Shown one piece after another: positions 24,034 to 36,900 of a stretch of 51,100 bases of DNA (within the stretch, counting starts at the first letter, position 1; each line of letters begins with the position of its first letter). The notes under the pieces were generated by a model. The model searched no databases. It was given only the letters and a program-made list of their open reading frames with translations, and was not told the DNA's origin. This DNA is from Rhizopus sp. PT2906. Its lineage: Eukaryota; Mucoromycota; Mucoromycetes; Mucorales; Rhizopodaceae. Location of the stretch: assembly GCA_025529335.1 (NCBI GenBank), contig JAMYHX010000307.1, positions 1 through 51,100 of the forward strand, read 5' to 3'. Made by a program: the position numbers and the translations under genes.

Positions 24034-24899
24034 TAAGCAGAAAAGAAAGAAGAAGAAAAAAGAGTGGAAAATTAAACAGGGCGGTTATTCAATTGAAATG
24101 TTATGCTTCCCAAATGGGTGTCTATAGATAACATACAAGTGGCTCTCTTTTTTTTTTTCTGACAGGGACACGCACGTGTAAATGGAAAAAATAAAGGTGA
24201 AAAAGGGAAACTAGTGAACCTACAAGGTTGGTTAACTTGTATCCGGTTGCCCTTTTTGTTCTTTCCAGGTATGCATATTTTAGCTATAGGACCTGACTAG
24301 CTTAATAAAGAAAGAGAGAGGGGCAAGACTTACACTTTATTCACAAAAGGGGGGTTTGGAACCAAACACTAGTTGACCCATTGTCTTGAGTTTTCCCTTT
24401 TTGATTATGTACCTGAAAAGGCAACGGACTTTATTGTATACATATATTATATACATATTAATGGAGTAGATCAGTCTGATCTTTCTTTCTGATGGCATTG
24501 CAATGTAGACAATGATGACCATTATTGTTTACTCATTTCACTTTGTTTTTTGAAATGGAAAGTTAATCTTTCAAACAAACATAAATAGAGGATAAAAGAT
24601 TATGCCAAGAAATCCATTCTATTTTGCATAATATGTACTGATTAGGACTGCGAGCATTTATAATGAAAAACACACTGTATGCTCAAGAGCTACTGGTATG
24701 TTACAAGAGGATAAAAGGACCCATATTTAAATATGAAGAAAAGGGAAAAAAGGCACCGCATAAGCACATGATCTATTTATGGAATATGAAAACTCCATTA
24801 TTTCTCCTTTCTTTTTTTTTTTTCTTTCTTTCTTCTATTGATTCATCATAACTCTCTCCTCCCCTTCCTGTCCTTTTAACTTGTGTATAATCTGCTCTT
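24034..24899. other. Divergent intergenic promoter region, no gene seen
   Basis: 866 bp separate the cyclin C start (minus) from the GRAM/VASt start (plus), so both promoters must lie here. A CACGTG core occurs within CGCACGTGTAA near 24174. The ORFs at 24337-24522 and 24663-24851 have no recognisable content. Confidence 0.55.
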
Positions 24900-26926
24900 A
24901 TGGACAATTCAGCGACCGATATGAATCGATCTTTACCCAACTTACAACCGTGTTCTACCAACTCAACCGAGACGTCAACCGAATCGATTGAAGAAAATAA
25001 AACACTGGTCGCCCAAAGATCATTTCCGAATTTGAGATTAAAGAATAAAAGATCAATTGGAGATGATATATCAAAATATGCAAATGAAAAAAGAAATCAT
25101 GACTTTCACGTATTATTTAGAAGTATACCAAGAGAGGAAAGATTGATTGAAGGTATGCGTTTTTAAAATATAAATATCAAAATAAGGAGTCTATTCACAT
25201 AAACAAATAGATTATGGCTGTGCGCTTCAAAAGGAGATCCTACTTCAAGGTCGGATGTATATATCACAAAATCATATTTGTTTTAATGCAAATATATTTG
25301 GTTGGATAACCAATGTATATATAAACAAACATACAAAAAGTTTATATTAATTCTTTTATACTTTAGTTGGTCATTGCCTTTACTGAAATTGAATATATCG
25401 AAAAGAGGTCAACAGCTATTTTTATACCCAACGCTATACTGATATCAACTGCAGATGCAAAGGTAAATGATGACAGATATATATATATATATATATATGT
25501 ATATAAAACAACCGTGACACATTTTCATTGACGTTATATTAGTATTTTTTTGGTTCCTTTTTATCTCGTGATCATGCCTATGACCAAATGATGGAACTGT
25601 GGAAACAAGCGCGTCAATCGACCACGGAAGATGAAGATGACACAGCTTATACTAGCTCATCTTCTTTTGATCAAGATAAATCCCTTTTAAATCAATCCGC
25701 TATGGATGAGAGACAGATATCATTAGCTTCCTTACCTGCTCAATCTAACGTTAAAGCCACCGAATCGATCAGACGTAGAGCCATGTCGGAGGCACAGGCA
25801 GCCGCCAGGCCTAACCTACAAAACTTTGGTATGCAACAGATAAAAGAAAAGACGACGTGCGATTGCAGTAAAAACGAACAACACTTTCCAACCGTTGTCA
25901 TGGACAACATATATGACAACACAACCATTGAGACACTGTATCATTTATTATACAGTAGTACCTTTATGCATCAATTCTTAACGCAAGTAGAAAAAAGCAC
26001 GGGTAAGGCATGACAGCTCAAGTGAGCTCACGTGTACTCATTTTTTTAAAGAGGTCTGTATTGGTCAGTGGACCAAAGTAGAAGAGTGTGAAGGCATTGA
26101 ATATACAAGAAAATCATCCTATATCAAGTATTTAGGTGGATCCATTGGACCCAAGTCAACGAAATGCTATTTGAAAGAAGACATGACACATCTTGACACG
26201 ACCAACTATATCTCACAGTTAACAGTCACCCAAACTCCCGATGTGCCTTCTGGAAGCTCATTTCACGTCAAGACTCGTACGTGTATTTCATATGCCGGTC
26301 ATTGTCAAGTACGAGTGCTGGTTACTGTGCTTGTTGAATTTACAAAATCATCATGGTTAAAATGTAAGTTACATTGTACAAACTCTCTATATTAATCACT
26401 TTTTTTTTTATCAACGACAGCTACTATCGAAAAGGCTTCTATAGATGGTCAACAAAACTTTTACAAAAGCTTAGATGTGGCTATACGCAAATACTTGGAT
26501 CAACATCAAGATAATCATCATAAAAGAAAAAGAAATCATCGACACAAACCATCTCACAAGCCATTGAATACAATTATGCCAATTCAACAAAAGCAGACAT
26601 CAATACAGATACCAAATTGGATCTTTAACATAAAACCAGCTCAAGTCGTGATATTTTGCATGACCATGATGATATTCACAAACATTTATATCGCAACAAA
26701 GATATCCAAGGTTGATAAAAGACTTGGACATCTCTACAGCCAAGACAGTGACAGTTGGACTCATCCAATCCCAGGAGGTGAAGAGAATGACTGGTTATTA
26801 TTATCCAAGCATAAGTTAGATCAACAAATGGTTGAACTTGATAAAATGATCAAGAGAGCAAGCAAAGATATCCATCAAATAACCAAAACTGCTCGATATC
26901 AACGAGACAGATTATTCCCCCAATAA
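24900..26926 (+). CDS. GRAM and VASt domain membrane protein (Lam/Aster-type sterol transfer)
   Basis: Six exons: 24900-25152, 25211-25314, 25367-25462, 25543-26002, 26052-26363, 26421-26926, giving 576 residues. A GRAM domain (about 65-165) is clear: HVLFRSIPREERLIEDYGCA, then LLQGRMYISQNHICFNANIF and the end SRDHAYDQMMELWKQA. An acidic Ser-rich linker follows. The VASt domain (about 285-420) includes LLYSSTFMHQFL, GQWTKVEECEGIEYTRKSSY, a central CYLKEDMTHLD region and VRVLVTVLVEFTKSSWLK. A basic Lys/His/Arg-rich stretch precedes one C-terminal membrane segment (PAQVVIFCMTMMIFTNIYIA). This is the Lam/Ysp or GRAMD1 layout: ER-anchored proteins that move sterol at membrane contact sites. Sterol specificity is inferred from the family. 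Intron 3 contains an AT microsatellite. Confidence 0.9.
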
Positions 26927-27100
26927 AATCTCGTTATTTCAAATCGCGTCATATCTCCCTCTCTTACTAATATGCACAAAAGGTCATTTTTCCTCATCCT
27001 TCTCTTTTTCTTTACTACTCTTCTTTATGAGATATCTGTATCAGCTTAATAGATCATTCAAACTCAATAGAGCCATCCTTCCAAATTTATTATCTGTAAA

Positions 27101-28722
27101 ATGTATGACAATTGTATATCTTTTTTTTTGTTGTTGTAACCCTGTATAATAACACTTCTTGATAGATATTCATACCAAAAACAATGCTGTCAAAAATCAA
27201 CATTATCCCGTAGCTTCATGCCCATCCAATCCTCCTATGGACTTTCCTTGTATAGATAAACTAAATACTCGTACAGCTGAATTAGATAATGGCCCAGAAC
27301 CAAGTTATGATAAAATAGTAACAGGCTACGAAAAGTTTGAGTATCCTCATCCATTCTTACTCGATCACGGTGGCATCCTTCCCAATTTCGAGATTGCCTA
27401 TGAAACATGGGGTCAACTGAACGAAAAAAGGGATAATGCGATTTTGATTCACACTGGTCTGTCTGCCTCCTCACATGCAAAGTCGCATCCAAAGAACACA
27501 AGTCCTGGCTGGTGGGAAAACTTTATAGGCCCTGGCTCATATATTGATACCAACAAATTCTTTGTTATCTGTACTAACGTTATCGGTGGTTGTTATGGTT
27601 CAACAGGTCCAAGCGCAATCGATCCTGCAGATGGTGAGCGTTATGCTACTCGCTTTCCTATTATTACCATCTTTGACATGGTCAGAGCTCAATTCAAGTT
27701 ACTGGATCATTTAGGTATTGACAAATTACATGCAAGTGTAGGAAGTAGTATGGGTGGTATGCAGGTAAGAAAAAGATGCTCTATTGTATCTATACCTTGC
27801 TTAATTCATCATCGAACAGTCTATTGCAGCTGCAAAACTATTTCCAGACAGAGTGAATCGTCTCGTTTCCATTTCAGCCTGCGCTCGTTCTCATCCTTAC
27901 TCTATTGCCCTTCGTCATACGCAAAGACAGGTCTTGATGGCAGATCCAAACTGGAATAAAGGTTTCTATTATAAAGGTATTCCGCCCCATGTTGGTATGA
28001 AGGTAAATAGTATTCCAAGTTGTATATATATATATATATGTATGTGAACTCAATATAAAACATAGCTCGCACGCGAAATTGCCACTATTAGTTACCGATC
28101 TGGTCCTGAATGGGAACTTCGCTTTGGTCGTAAAAGAGCGAATGAGCATCAAACACCAGCGCTATGTCCTGACTTCTTGATTGAAACTTATCTTGATCAT
28201 CAAGGAGAAAAATTTTGTTTGCAATATGACCCTAATTCGCTTCTTTATATCTCAAAAGCCATGGATATCTTTGACATGTCTCAGTCACAGTTTAAAAAGC
28301 TACAAGATCAACGAAGAGAGAATACTCCCAAGTTTGAGCAGGTGCTGCAGAGATCTGGTGGAGGTGACAGCCGCCAGCTGGCCGAGGCATGTCGTTCAGT
28401 AGTAGGAAGTGATTACACTGCACTGGAAGGCCAAAAGAGGGAGTCGGCAGATTCCCATTCCGATCCGATCAGGACAGACCTGGTAGAAGGAATGAAGGAC
28501 ATTCATATGCCGGCTTTGGTCTTGGGTGTGCAATCGGACATTCTATTCCCCGTATGGCAGCAGAAAGAGATTGCAGAGTGCCTTCGTGAAGGTGGAAACA
28601 AGCATGTGACTTATTATGAATTGGATGCAATGTATGGTCATGACACATTCTTAATTGACCGCGTTAGCGTAGGCGGTGCTATCAAGGGCCATTTAGAGTT
28701 ACTTGACAGGGCTCTTGTATAA
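27101..28722 (+). CDS. MET2: Homoserine O-acetyltransferase
   Basis: Exons 27101-27113, 27166-27764, 27820-28002 and 28066-28722 give 483 residues. It is an alpha/beta hydrolase-fold acyltransferase: FEIAYETWGQLN, LIHTGLSASSHAKSH, and FVICTNVIGGCYGSTGPSAI. The nucleophile S199 is in GSSMGG, with D423 (QSDILFP) and H457 (YGHDTFL) completing the triad. It acetylates L-homoserine with acetyl-CoA, feeding sulfhydrylation to homocysteine and methionine. The long frame has no upstream ATG of its own; it would otherwise begin at ATG 27237 (MDFPCIDKLN). I propose a 13-nt first exon (ATG TAT GAC AAT T), joined across a 52-nt GT..AG intron; phases agree, but the exon is inferred. Its stop lies 11 bp from the stop of the convergent GTP cyclohydrolase gene. 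Aspartokinase, earlier in the same pathway, lies about 4 kb away. Confidence 0.93.
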
Positions 28723-28733
28723 ATGTGTATTTA

Positions 28734-29789
28734 TTATCGCTTAATTAAACTAAGGAACTCTTCTCTTGTTCTTGGATTGCTTCTAAATACTCCCAACATA
28801 CAGCTCGTAATGGTTGAGCTACCAGGTTTCTATAGCAACGTTATTAGCCTCTATATAAAATAATTTCTATTCATTGTGTTACCTGGACCCCTCTATTGTT
28901 ATTTAATGAGAAAAAGGGCGGGAAATGAGTAAAATATTCCCACATTATGTCTGCTTATATCCTACTTACCGTGAACACATACACAGATGTGAGCATTCCA
29001 TGACAACTGCCACTCCTTGAGGCTGTAAAATATCCATCAATGCAGTAGCGACTTGCTTTGTCATTCTTTCTTGTACTTGTAATCTAAAGAAAAACCTGTT
29101 AATATCCCTTTTTTTCTCTACATAGTCTATCTTAACCTTCTAGCAAACATTTCGGCAATACGTGCTAGCTTACTTAAACCAACTACACGACGGTTTGGAA
29201 TATATGCAATATGAATCTTGCCCATGAATGGTACCATATGGTGTTCACATAATGAAAACACATCTACGTCCTTTACCAATACCATTTCATCATGATCTAT
29301 GTTTTTGGCATGAGTCATACTGTCATTGTATTCTATAACCCCTCACCTTCTTCAAATACAGCTTCATTCACAACATCTAATTTAAAAAGAAAAAGGATGA
29401 GCACTCTATCATAATGATATATACATATATGTGGCGCATATATCAACCTCGGATATTTTGTTCATAGCCTTTTGTAAAGAACATCAATGCCTTTGCATAT
29501 CTATCTGGAGTCTTCAATAAGCCCTCTCGTTCAGGATCTTCACCGATGCATTCCAATATAATCTTTACAGCATCTGCAATCTTTTTTTCTCTTTCTACTC
29601 TCTCTTCGGCTGTTTCGTCCCTTCTTTTCTTTGCTCCTAAACCTGACCCGCAAAATCCTGTTAGATCATTCTCCATGGATACTTTTTAATCCTGTATACT
29701 ATACTTGGCCAACTCATGCCATCTACTTCTACAGCAGTAGTAGCTTTATCTGTGATTCTATTAATCTCTTGTTTGGATAAGCCTGTCAT
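28734..29789 (-). CDS. FOL2: GTP cyclohydrolase I
   Basis: Seven exons: 29789-29705, 29642-29448, 29376-29347, 29296-29137, 29083-28970, 28892-28883, 28829-28734, giving 229 residues. Core motifs: IILECIGEDPEREGLLKTPD, FSLCEHHMVPFMGKIHIAYI (zinc-binding C120 and His), GLSKLARIAEMFARRLQVQE, ECSHLCMCSRGVQKPGSS (second zinc Cys) and TSCMLGVFRS. It converts GTP to dihydroneopterin triphosphate, the first step to folate and tetrahydrobiopterin. The first exon was recovered because splicing it gives SWPSLGAKKRRDETAEER, typical of fungal enzymes; a simple ORF call would instead start at 29676 inside the intron. Exon 6 is a 10-nt microexon encoding the invariant GVQ. Upstream of ATG 29789 the frame stays open through RPYEH to a possible acceptor, so an additional 5' exon is possible. 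Confidence 0.92.
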
Positions 29790-31059
29790 ATGTTCGTATG
29801 GTCTATTTTGTTTAAAGAAAAAAAAAAGAGATGCCAAAAAAGATGGGTTTTATGGCTTCCATGGATAAGTGACTGTAAATCTCAAAATATAGTCATTTTA
29901 TTGGATAATCTTGCATCGAAAACTCGAGTGTAACAAAGGTAATTGGTCCAATGAAATGATCTTCAGTAGATTCGTTTGACAACGAAAACAATATCTTTTA
30001 GATAATTTGGAAGAAACATATACATTATTTGCTCCTTATCTTTTATTTAAAAGAGAGAGGACGTTTATTGTTTTCTGACTGCATCATGTTACAGCTGATA
30101 GAATTTCTCTTTTAGGATTTCTAAAGTCAGTTAGGTCCAAATGTAGTAATATGCAGCTTAAGGAGTTTATCTTTCATCATCATCAAAAAGATTTTACAAG
30201 AAACCATGATGTATCCTAGCCATACTATGACACAGGTTTATTTCCCCGCGTGATAATAGGCTTTATGTCGTACTGTTGCCTTTACTAGGGCTGTGTTGCA
30301 ACAAATGTTCCTATTACATATTATATTATTGATAGCCACACTTGGCCAAATCAAAAAAAGGGGGACCATAGCTATTCATGCCCTTACAGTGGTTGTCAAT
30401 CTGACAAGTTTAAAAATTAAAACAGGAAAAAAAAAGCTTGAAATGTTTTCCGGAGGAATTGCTACGTGCCCCTTTTTTGCCGACAAAGCTTTATCTTCAA
30501 GACATTTTCAGGTCGTATGGAACTTGGTATGGTTATTGAGGATAGAAATAAACTTCAAAATGAGATGCTGCTTCACTTAACTTCAACTTTATTAATACCA
30601 TTGGACAAGACTAGATACCGCTAGTGTTAAGATAAAACGTTTGTTGCACAATGTCAAAAATGTATCCTGAGCAGGATGACTTCAACTACCCCATTCGCTT
30701 ATGTTCTGATCATTTCCTAATTCGTATATGAGATAAACTGACGAATGGACATTACTATTTATAGTTTCCGATGATTTCATTGACAACAATAGCGTTAATA
30801 ATGAAGAAAGAATAAGGGTAGAAGAAGAACAAAACATGAATGGGAGGAGTATTGGGAGAATGATAGAAATCAGAAAAAGGGGAGGAGAAACATTGCAGCC
30901 GAGTGATGAAATCAGTCACAAAGCAGAAAAAAAGAAAGACAGATAAGAAAATGCCTGAAGAAGTGTCTAGCTTTATATAAAAAGGGGATATATTAACACA
31001 TGTTCATCCATTACCCATTTTCTCCTTCTTTTTCTTTCACTTATTTCTATTTAAACTGA
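29790..31059. other. Intergenic region between divergent genes
   Basis: About 1.27 kb between the GTP cyclohydrolase start (minus) and the small F-box gene (plus). It would contain both promoters. A 95-codon frame at 30293-30580 has no ATG start and no recognisable domain. No RNA gene was seen. Confidence 0.55.
30974..30981 (+). promoter_or_regulatory. Candidate TATA box of the small F-box gene
   Basis: TATATAAA lies about 80 bp before the ATG at 31060, followed by a pyrimidine-rich stretch. The position is plausible for a core promoter, but AT-rich background makes chance matches likely. Confidence 0.4.
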
Positions 31060-31978
31060 ATGCTGGTACTTGATTTGCCTAGTGAAATCCAATTCATTAT
31101 TATATCCTATATTAAACAAGATAACCATCTTGATCTAGCACCACTTGCACGGTAAGTCAATGTCCCCCCCTCTCTCTCTTCTCAACGAGTCTTTGATATT
31201 AATCGAAATGTAAAGAACATGTACATATTATAACAAGATATTGTCCGATAAGTTCAATTGGAAACATACAATAAAACTAGTTCAAACTGATGATAATGCA
31301 CAACAATATCAACTTGACTATCTGATGCTTGCAGTGAATCGTCAATCCAGTATGAACTATAGTCAACTATCATCCATAACGATCAATGATAAACAATTGG
31401 CAAGACTGACATTAAACATTCTCAAGAAATCAAGTCGAAACTTAAAAGTCATTCAAGTATGCTTACCCTTTGAACTTCATGCAGAATTATACCAGACTCT
31501 CTCTTGCTTAGATACACAACTGATCCATTTATCAATACGTGACTCAACATGTGAATATAAACGTGCCCTCAACAACGTCAAATCATGCCTATTACCATTA
31601 ATTCAATCTCAATCTACTCTACAGACCCTTGATATCCCATCATTTCCTTCACATGAACTCTGCTATCAGCACTATCGCTTCCCAAAATTGAAATCACTTA
31701 CAATAGCTTTGAACCATGACGTTATCTGGTCCCAATTTAAGAACATGTTTCCAAATCTGATTGAGTTAACATTTATTATTACCCATCTAAGCCAACTTAC
31801 ACTCGTTAAATCATTATTATCTGATGTCTCTTTATTTCCCTGGTTCAAGCGATTATCAATAGTCAGCCATGAACCTCTTAAACAGCATGTATCAAAAGAA
31901 GAACTAAAGTCGAGTTTACTACAACTAGAAGGCTTACGCAGAATAACCGCTGGCTGGGATATTATTGCACTATCATAA
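31060..31978 (+). CDS. Small F-box-like protein
   Basis: Two exons, 31060-31151 and 31216-31978, give 284 residues. The N-terminus has the F-box pattern LVLDLPSEIQFIIISYI followed by LDLAPLARTCTYYNKILSDK. The rest is leucine-rich with LRR-like segments (LDTQLIHLSIRDS, STLQTLDIPSF, FPKLKSLTIAL, MFPNLIELTFI). The acceptor at 31215 was chosen because the later AG at 31236-31237 breaks the frame. Substrate unknown; a role in SCF ubiquitin ligase targeting is inferred from the F-box. It is convergent with NDUFA6, with 53 bp between stops. Confidence 0.8.
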
Positions 31979-32031
31979 ACCTCTTCTCTCCTTTTATTTA
32001 TTCATATATATACTTCTACTCTCCTAATAAA

Positions 32032-32457
32032 TTAAGATCTTCCTTCATAAAACTTTTCTAAAAAGGTTGTAGGCTTAGCTGGTGCTTCTTCTTTTGCAAA
32101 ATAGTTCATGATGTGGTTGGTTTGTTTCCAAACATTCATGATTTCCTGATACTCCATTTCTCCTTTGGCATATAAAATATCACAAACTTGAAGATTTTCA
32201 ACAAAGCGATGTCTTTCAAATTCTTCACGAATTTTGGCTCTAACAGCTGAAGTGGGCAAGTTGAGTTCATGAATCTTCATCATATCAGGTACCTATTATT
32301 ATTATGTTAATTAAAAGACTTCAATGACATCAAGCTAATTTACTGATTTTTGAAATTTTCTATAAAGTGCAATAGCACGACTTCTAGCTTCATTAGAAGA
32401 CTTTGCAGAAGCAGTAGTTACTGCAAGATTAGCAACACCAAAGACGGCAGAACTCAT
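32032..32457 (-). CDS. NDUFA6: NADH:ubiquinone oxidoreductase LYR subunit (NDUFA6/B14)
   Basis: Two exons, 32457-32344 and 32292-32032, give 124 residues. The LYR motif is visible in RSRAIALYRKFQKSVPDMMK, followed by REEFERHRFVENLQVCDILY and the family-typical C-terminal half (MEYQEIMNVWKQTNHIMNYF). Its size matches the family. It is an accessory subunit of mitochondrial complex I that binds acyl carrier protein through its LYR motif. A conserved complex I subunit indicates the organism keeps a proton-pumping NADH dehydrogenase, unlike budding yeast. Confidence 0.93.
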
Positions 32458-33953
32458 TATGTACAAAAGTGTAAAATAACAAAAAATTAGAACCCCAGGC
32501 TGTCCACTGTCTTCTCATGTGCACATCCTTATTGCACCCCATGAATGATTGGCTAAAAAAATAGATGACGTTGGTCAAAATAACGGTCACATACCCTTTC
32601 ACCTCATATCAACTTAATAGCATTCAGGATCTGCAAGTTGTCGATTTAATTGACCACTTTCAATTTAAAGCTGAAGAAAGCAGTTTTAAACACGTATATA
32701 AACTTTCAACTCCATGATCCCATTTGATTTTCGCATTTCAAAATGCTTCTGTATTTCAGCTCCAACTTTCTATAAAAGTGGGCTACTAGTCTGAACGGTT
32801 TACAATTTTGATTTCAAAAAATGGACAAGTTTTCCCGTTGCTCAACAAGGAATAGATGAGTTCTAACGCGTGTTTTTTTGTTTGTTGTATATATAGAAGA
32901 AGTAAAAAGTTCAAATGAAACTGAATGCAGCATGGATTCCCTTCAGTCAAGAAGATAATCAGAAAATAGATAAACGATGCCTTGCAAATGCAAAGATCTT
33001 TCTTTTATACTGAGCATACAACAACTTCAAAACTTACAAAAGCTCTCTAGTTTCCGGGCTGCAAGTTCAGCTCGTGTGTAGAAGCTCTTCATACAATGCT
33101 TATTTTTTCTTCCCTGTGTTTTTCCATAAGCTTCAAACTGTAAAATCATAAAGAATACCACCAATTGTCTATCTATAAACCAAGTCTATAGATTTTATTC
33201 TCCCAAGTGTACAGTGGGCTTACAGAAGCACAAATCATCAAATTTATCCTGCTTCAATCGAACAGACTGGTAAAAATAGTAATTGAATACACTCCTACCA
33301 GGGACAAGCATGATAGAGACCACTGGATATGAGCACAAGCAATCAAGATGGTGTTTATTTCATAGATAGTTAAAGACCGTTTAAGATACGAAAGTTCACT
33401 GAAGAATCAGCTAGTATGGCATTGATATGGCTATTTTAACTTTTCGAAAAGAAGATACAGAAAGAGAGACATTGAAACTACAGAAAGCATTTACAGAATT
33501 TTATTGGCCAACTTGTTTAGAGCATTTCAACTTGATTATGAACCGAAAATGCCCCTTGATTTAATGACCGATACACTAAAGTCATACATAAGCTTTGCCC
33601 CTCCCCCCTCTTTCTTGGTCAAAAGATAATGTATGTGTATCTCTATTTTCTCTTTTTTCTTTATCTTTATTACATATTTCTTCAAATAGACATACCTTGT
33701 ACCAAAATATGTATGCTGCTGGCAATGTAATTTTCAATCCCCCATAATGGTAACACAATATCAATACAAGCTCCTTTTTGTGTAAGTGCAAAGGGTGACA
33801 ATGATAAAAAATGCATTGACGATGCCATTAAAGCAAATAATAATAAAAAACTTGTAAAGTTATGATGTTAGCTTGTAATAAAAATTTTTGAAATATTTCA
33901 ATTGTCTCTTTTTTCCACATAACTTTTCAAATTGACCCGGTTTTATACAAATC
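32458..33953. other. Intergenic region, no gene seen
   Basis: About 1.5 kb between the NDUFA6 start (minus) and the RhoGEF start (plus), so both promoters lie here. I see no conserved coding signal; the 69-codon frame at 33582-33791 (minus) has no domain. No tRNA-like structure was noticed. Confidence 0.55.
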
Positions 33954-36900
33954 ATGTCAGACGCACTTGTAGACACCGTCCCTGACTGTTTGATCAATAG
34001 TGAAAATGAGGGAACAAGCGAATCATACAGCCCATCTCTGGATGATGAAGATTACAACAACTATGAAGTTACCACAGAAGATGAGGAAGGGGCCGAACAA
34101 AAAAAAAATGATGAAGTCAGTAAAGACGAGGAGGAAGATTGTGCAAGCCAAGGTACAGGAAGCTTTGTAGACGCTGAAGATTACATTGTCCATACTCCTT
34201 CTGCAGAGTTCCAGGCGGAACTAAGTCAAGGAGCATTACAACATCAGCAAGAGCCAAACATCACTCTTGCACAGGATATGGAATCTAATGAGACAAGCAG
34301 TCTCGTCTTAGACGAGAATGCAGAGCAGACCGCAGTTGCACAGATAACAGCAAACACTATATCCCTAACTCAAGATGTATTCAATGTGCCTGAAACATTG
34401 CCTAGCGCGACTCCAACGCAAATCTCATCACCTGCGTTGCCTCCTTTGCCACCATCACCCGACCTGCAGCAAGGAGAAGAAGAAACTACAGAGAATCATA
34501 AAAGAACAGTAGAACTGCGTATAGCCACTGGCCTTCCTGAAGAAGTATCCACAGATGCAGAAACTGAAACTGTTGCAGAATCCTCATCTCTACTAACTAA
34601 CAGAAGTAATAGTAGTTCTCTAGCATCATCGGGCAAAGGAAATGGCCCAGATCCAGCGTCGGATCCGATGGATCATGTAGGAGAGCATGTCCTTGTCGGT
34701 CCAAGCCAGAGTAAAGACTCACCTGCATCCTCTAAAGAGAAACCAAGAAATGATAGCCATTCTACTCCTCATAAAGAATTGCTCAAACCAGAAGGTCCAG
34801 AGATACCTTTGTCTCTCCCAAAAAAATCACAGGAACCATCGTCAGAGGCGGCAATGTCAGGACCATCCGGCTCTGTAGACCCAGAAACATCAAAAACAGA
34901 TGTAGTAGAGTCAGTGATTACGCCTTCAGATGCAGCGCAATCAGAATCAGTAACACCAGAAGGAACACTTTCGACTATGGAAGGATCAGATATGCCATCT
35001 CCTGATATGGAAGAACCAGGAATATCGCCTCTTAGCACAGGAGAATCTGAAACATCGCCATCAGATGCAGAAGAGCCAAAAACGCCTTTTTCACGAACTG
35101 GAATTCAAGAGGTAGTACCATCGAATGCGACAGAAACAGAGGCAGTACGGTCAGATGTTGAAGAATCAGAAGAGTCACTGTCAAATGAACTATCATTGGT
35201 AGGCTTGATAGATGTGGTGGATACAACAGATCCAGAAGCATTACAGTCAGAGTCACTAGAATCACTTGTAGCCGATCCAGCAAAATCAGAGACATCTTTA
35301 TCAGAAGTATCGACCATAAGGACATCACGCTCAGAGTTATCACTCCATGAAGTATCACAAATGCAGCCAGCAATTGAGGAAGAACCACAACTGGAGATAA
35401 CAGTTCAAGAAAACCCACGGCCGCAAGCACCAACTCCAGAGGCGCCCTGGGCAGAACTAGTGCTTCAAGAAATATCATTGTCACAGGCAACAACTTTACA
35501 AGCATCACAATCAGGGACATTAACTGAAGAATCACCGGAGGAGCTTGCACAGGATGAACCCAGAGAGCCAGATGAGGAAGATCCTGAACAAGAAGCACAG
35601 CCCTTGGATTTGTCCGAACCCTTTTTTGAAGAAGATACGGAACCACAGCAAGCACAATCTCTATTGTACAAAAGTAATATATCTCCCTCAATGCTTTCTC
35701 CACCAATGGACTATGTGGAAAACTGTGATCGTCTGGTAAAGGAATTAGTAGAAGATATGCAGAGATGTATACAAGAAAATTCAGATGTGCTTTTCAACGC
35801 GCCCTCAATTCAATCCAATAGCCATCGTCGTAAAGTTCCTTCAATGGAAGCTAGGTTTATTAGCATGGATGAGATTTTACACCAAGATGATTATAGATAC
35901 TTCAACTTTGATGATCTGGAGTCTCATAAACCAATGACGGATGAGGAACGAGCTATATTTGAAGCAATGACTGAAGAAGAGAAAAGAGAGGCAAAAAGGT
36001 TAAACATTATAGATGAGCTTGTTGAAACAGAAGAATCTTATTCAAGGGATCTGTTTATTCTTTGCAACGTAAGCTTTTATAAATATCAAAGCTTTTCTTT
36101 TTTGCTGGATAAAGCTAAATTATATATCAATAGCATTTTTTCAAGATTATAAAAAGGGTTCGATATATCAATCAAGAAGACTTTGATGCATTATCTCGCA
36201 ACCTAACATCTTTGGCAAGAGAGCAAGAAATGTTTTGTGAAGCCATAAAAATAGCTGTGAATAAGGACAGGAAAGAAATGAGCATAACCAACCTCTCCAA
36301 TTGCTTTATCCTATGGGTAAAATTGAACATTGCGTTTTATTTACAGGTTCTAATCTTTTTTTTTTTTAGAAAGAATACTTTAATGCTTATTTTGAATATA
36401 GCATTGGTCAGGACAAAGCTGTTCAAGTGTATAAGAGACTATTAAAAACGAGCACTGAATTTCGAGATCTGGATGAACGTCTTCATACCTTTCATCGAGT
36501 CGTTTGGGGGACCAACAAGCTCAAGTTTGAAGATTACATGATTATGGTAAAGTATATCTTTAACTTCATTTTTCATTAGCTTAACATGTTTATTCATAAA
36601 TTATAGCCATTCCAGCGATTATTCCGATACAAGCTTTTACTTCAAACATTACAAAAAGCAACACCAAAAGATTTCCATGGGTTCGACCGTATAACAGTGG
36701 CTGAGGACGTCATTCATAGAGTAGCCAAAAAGATCAATGACACAAAGGCAAGAATCGAGCTGGAACAAAAGACAGAACTCTTCTTATCCCGATTACAAGG
36801 CCACTGGTGTTTGCCCAAACGATGGTTCACGCATCTGGGATGCTGTTCACTCATAGGTACGCTAGAAGTACGCTGTTTGCCTAAGCAAAGGTCATCCAAG

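Noticed and set aside
30293..30580. Plus-strand frame of 95 codons
   Set aside because: No ATG start, no recognisable domain, and composition like the surrounding intergenic DNA.
35032..35706. Antisense 224-codon frame over the RhoGEF N-terminus, with other antisense frames nearby
   Set aside because: It mirrors the Glu/Ser/Pro-rich codons of the sense strand, giving a Leu/Val-rich translation with no domain. The sense frame is continuous with DH-PH.
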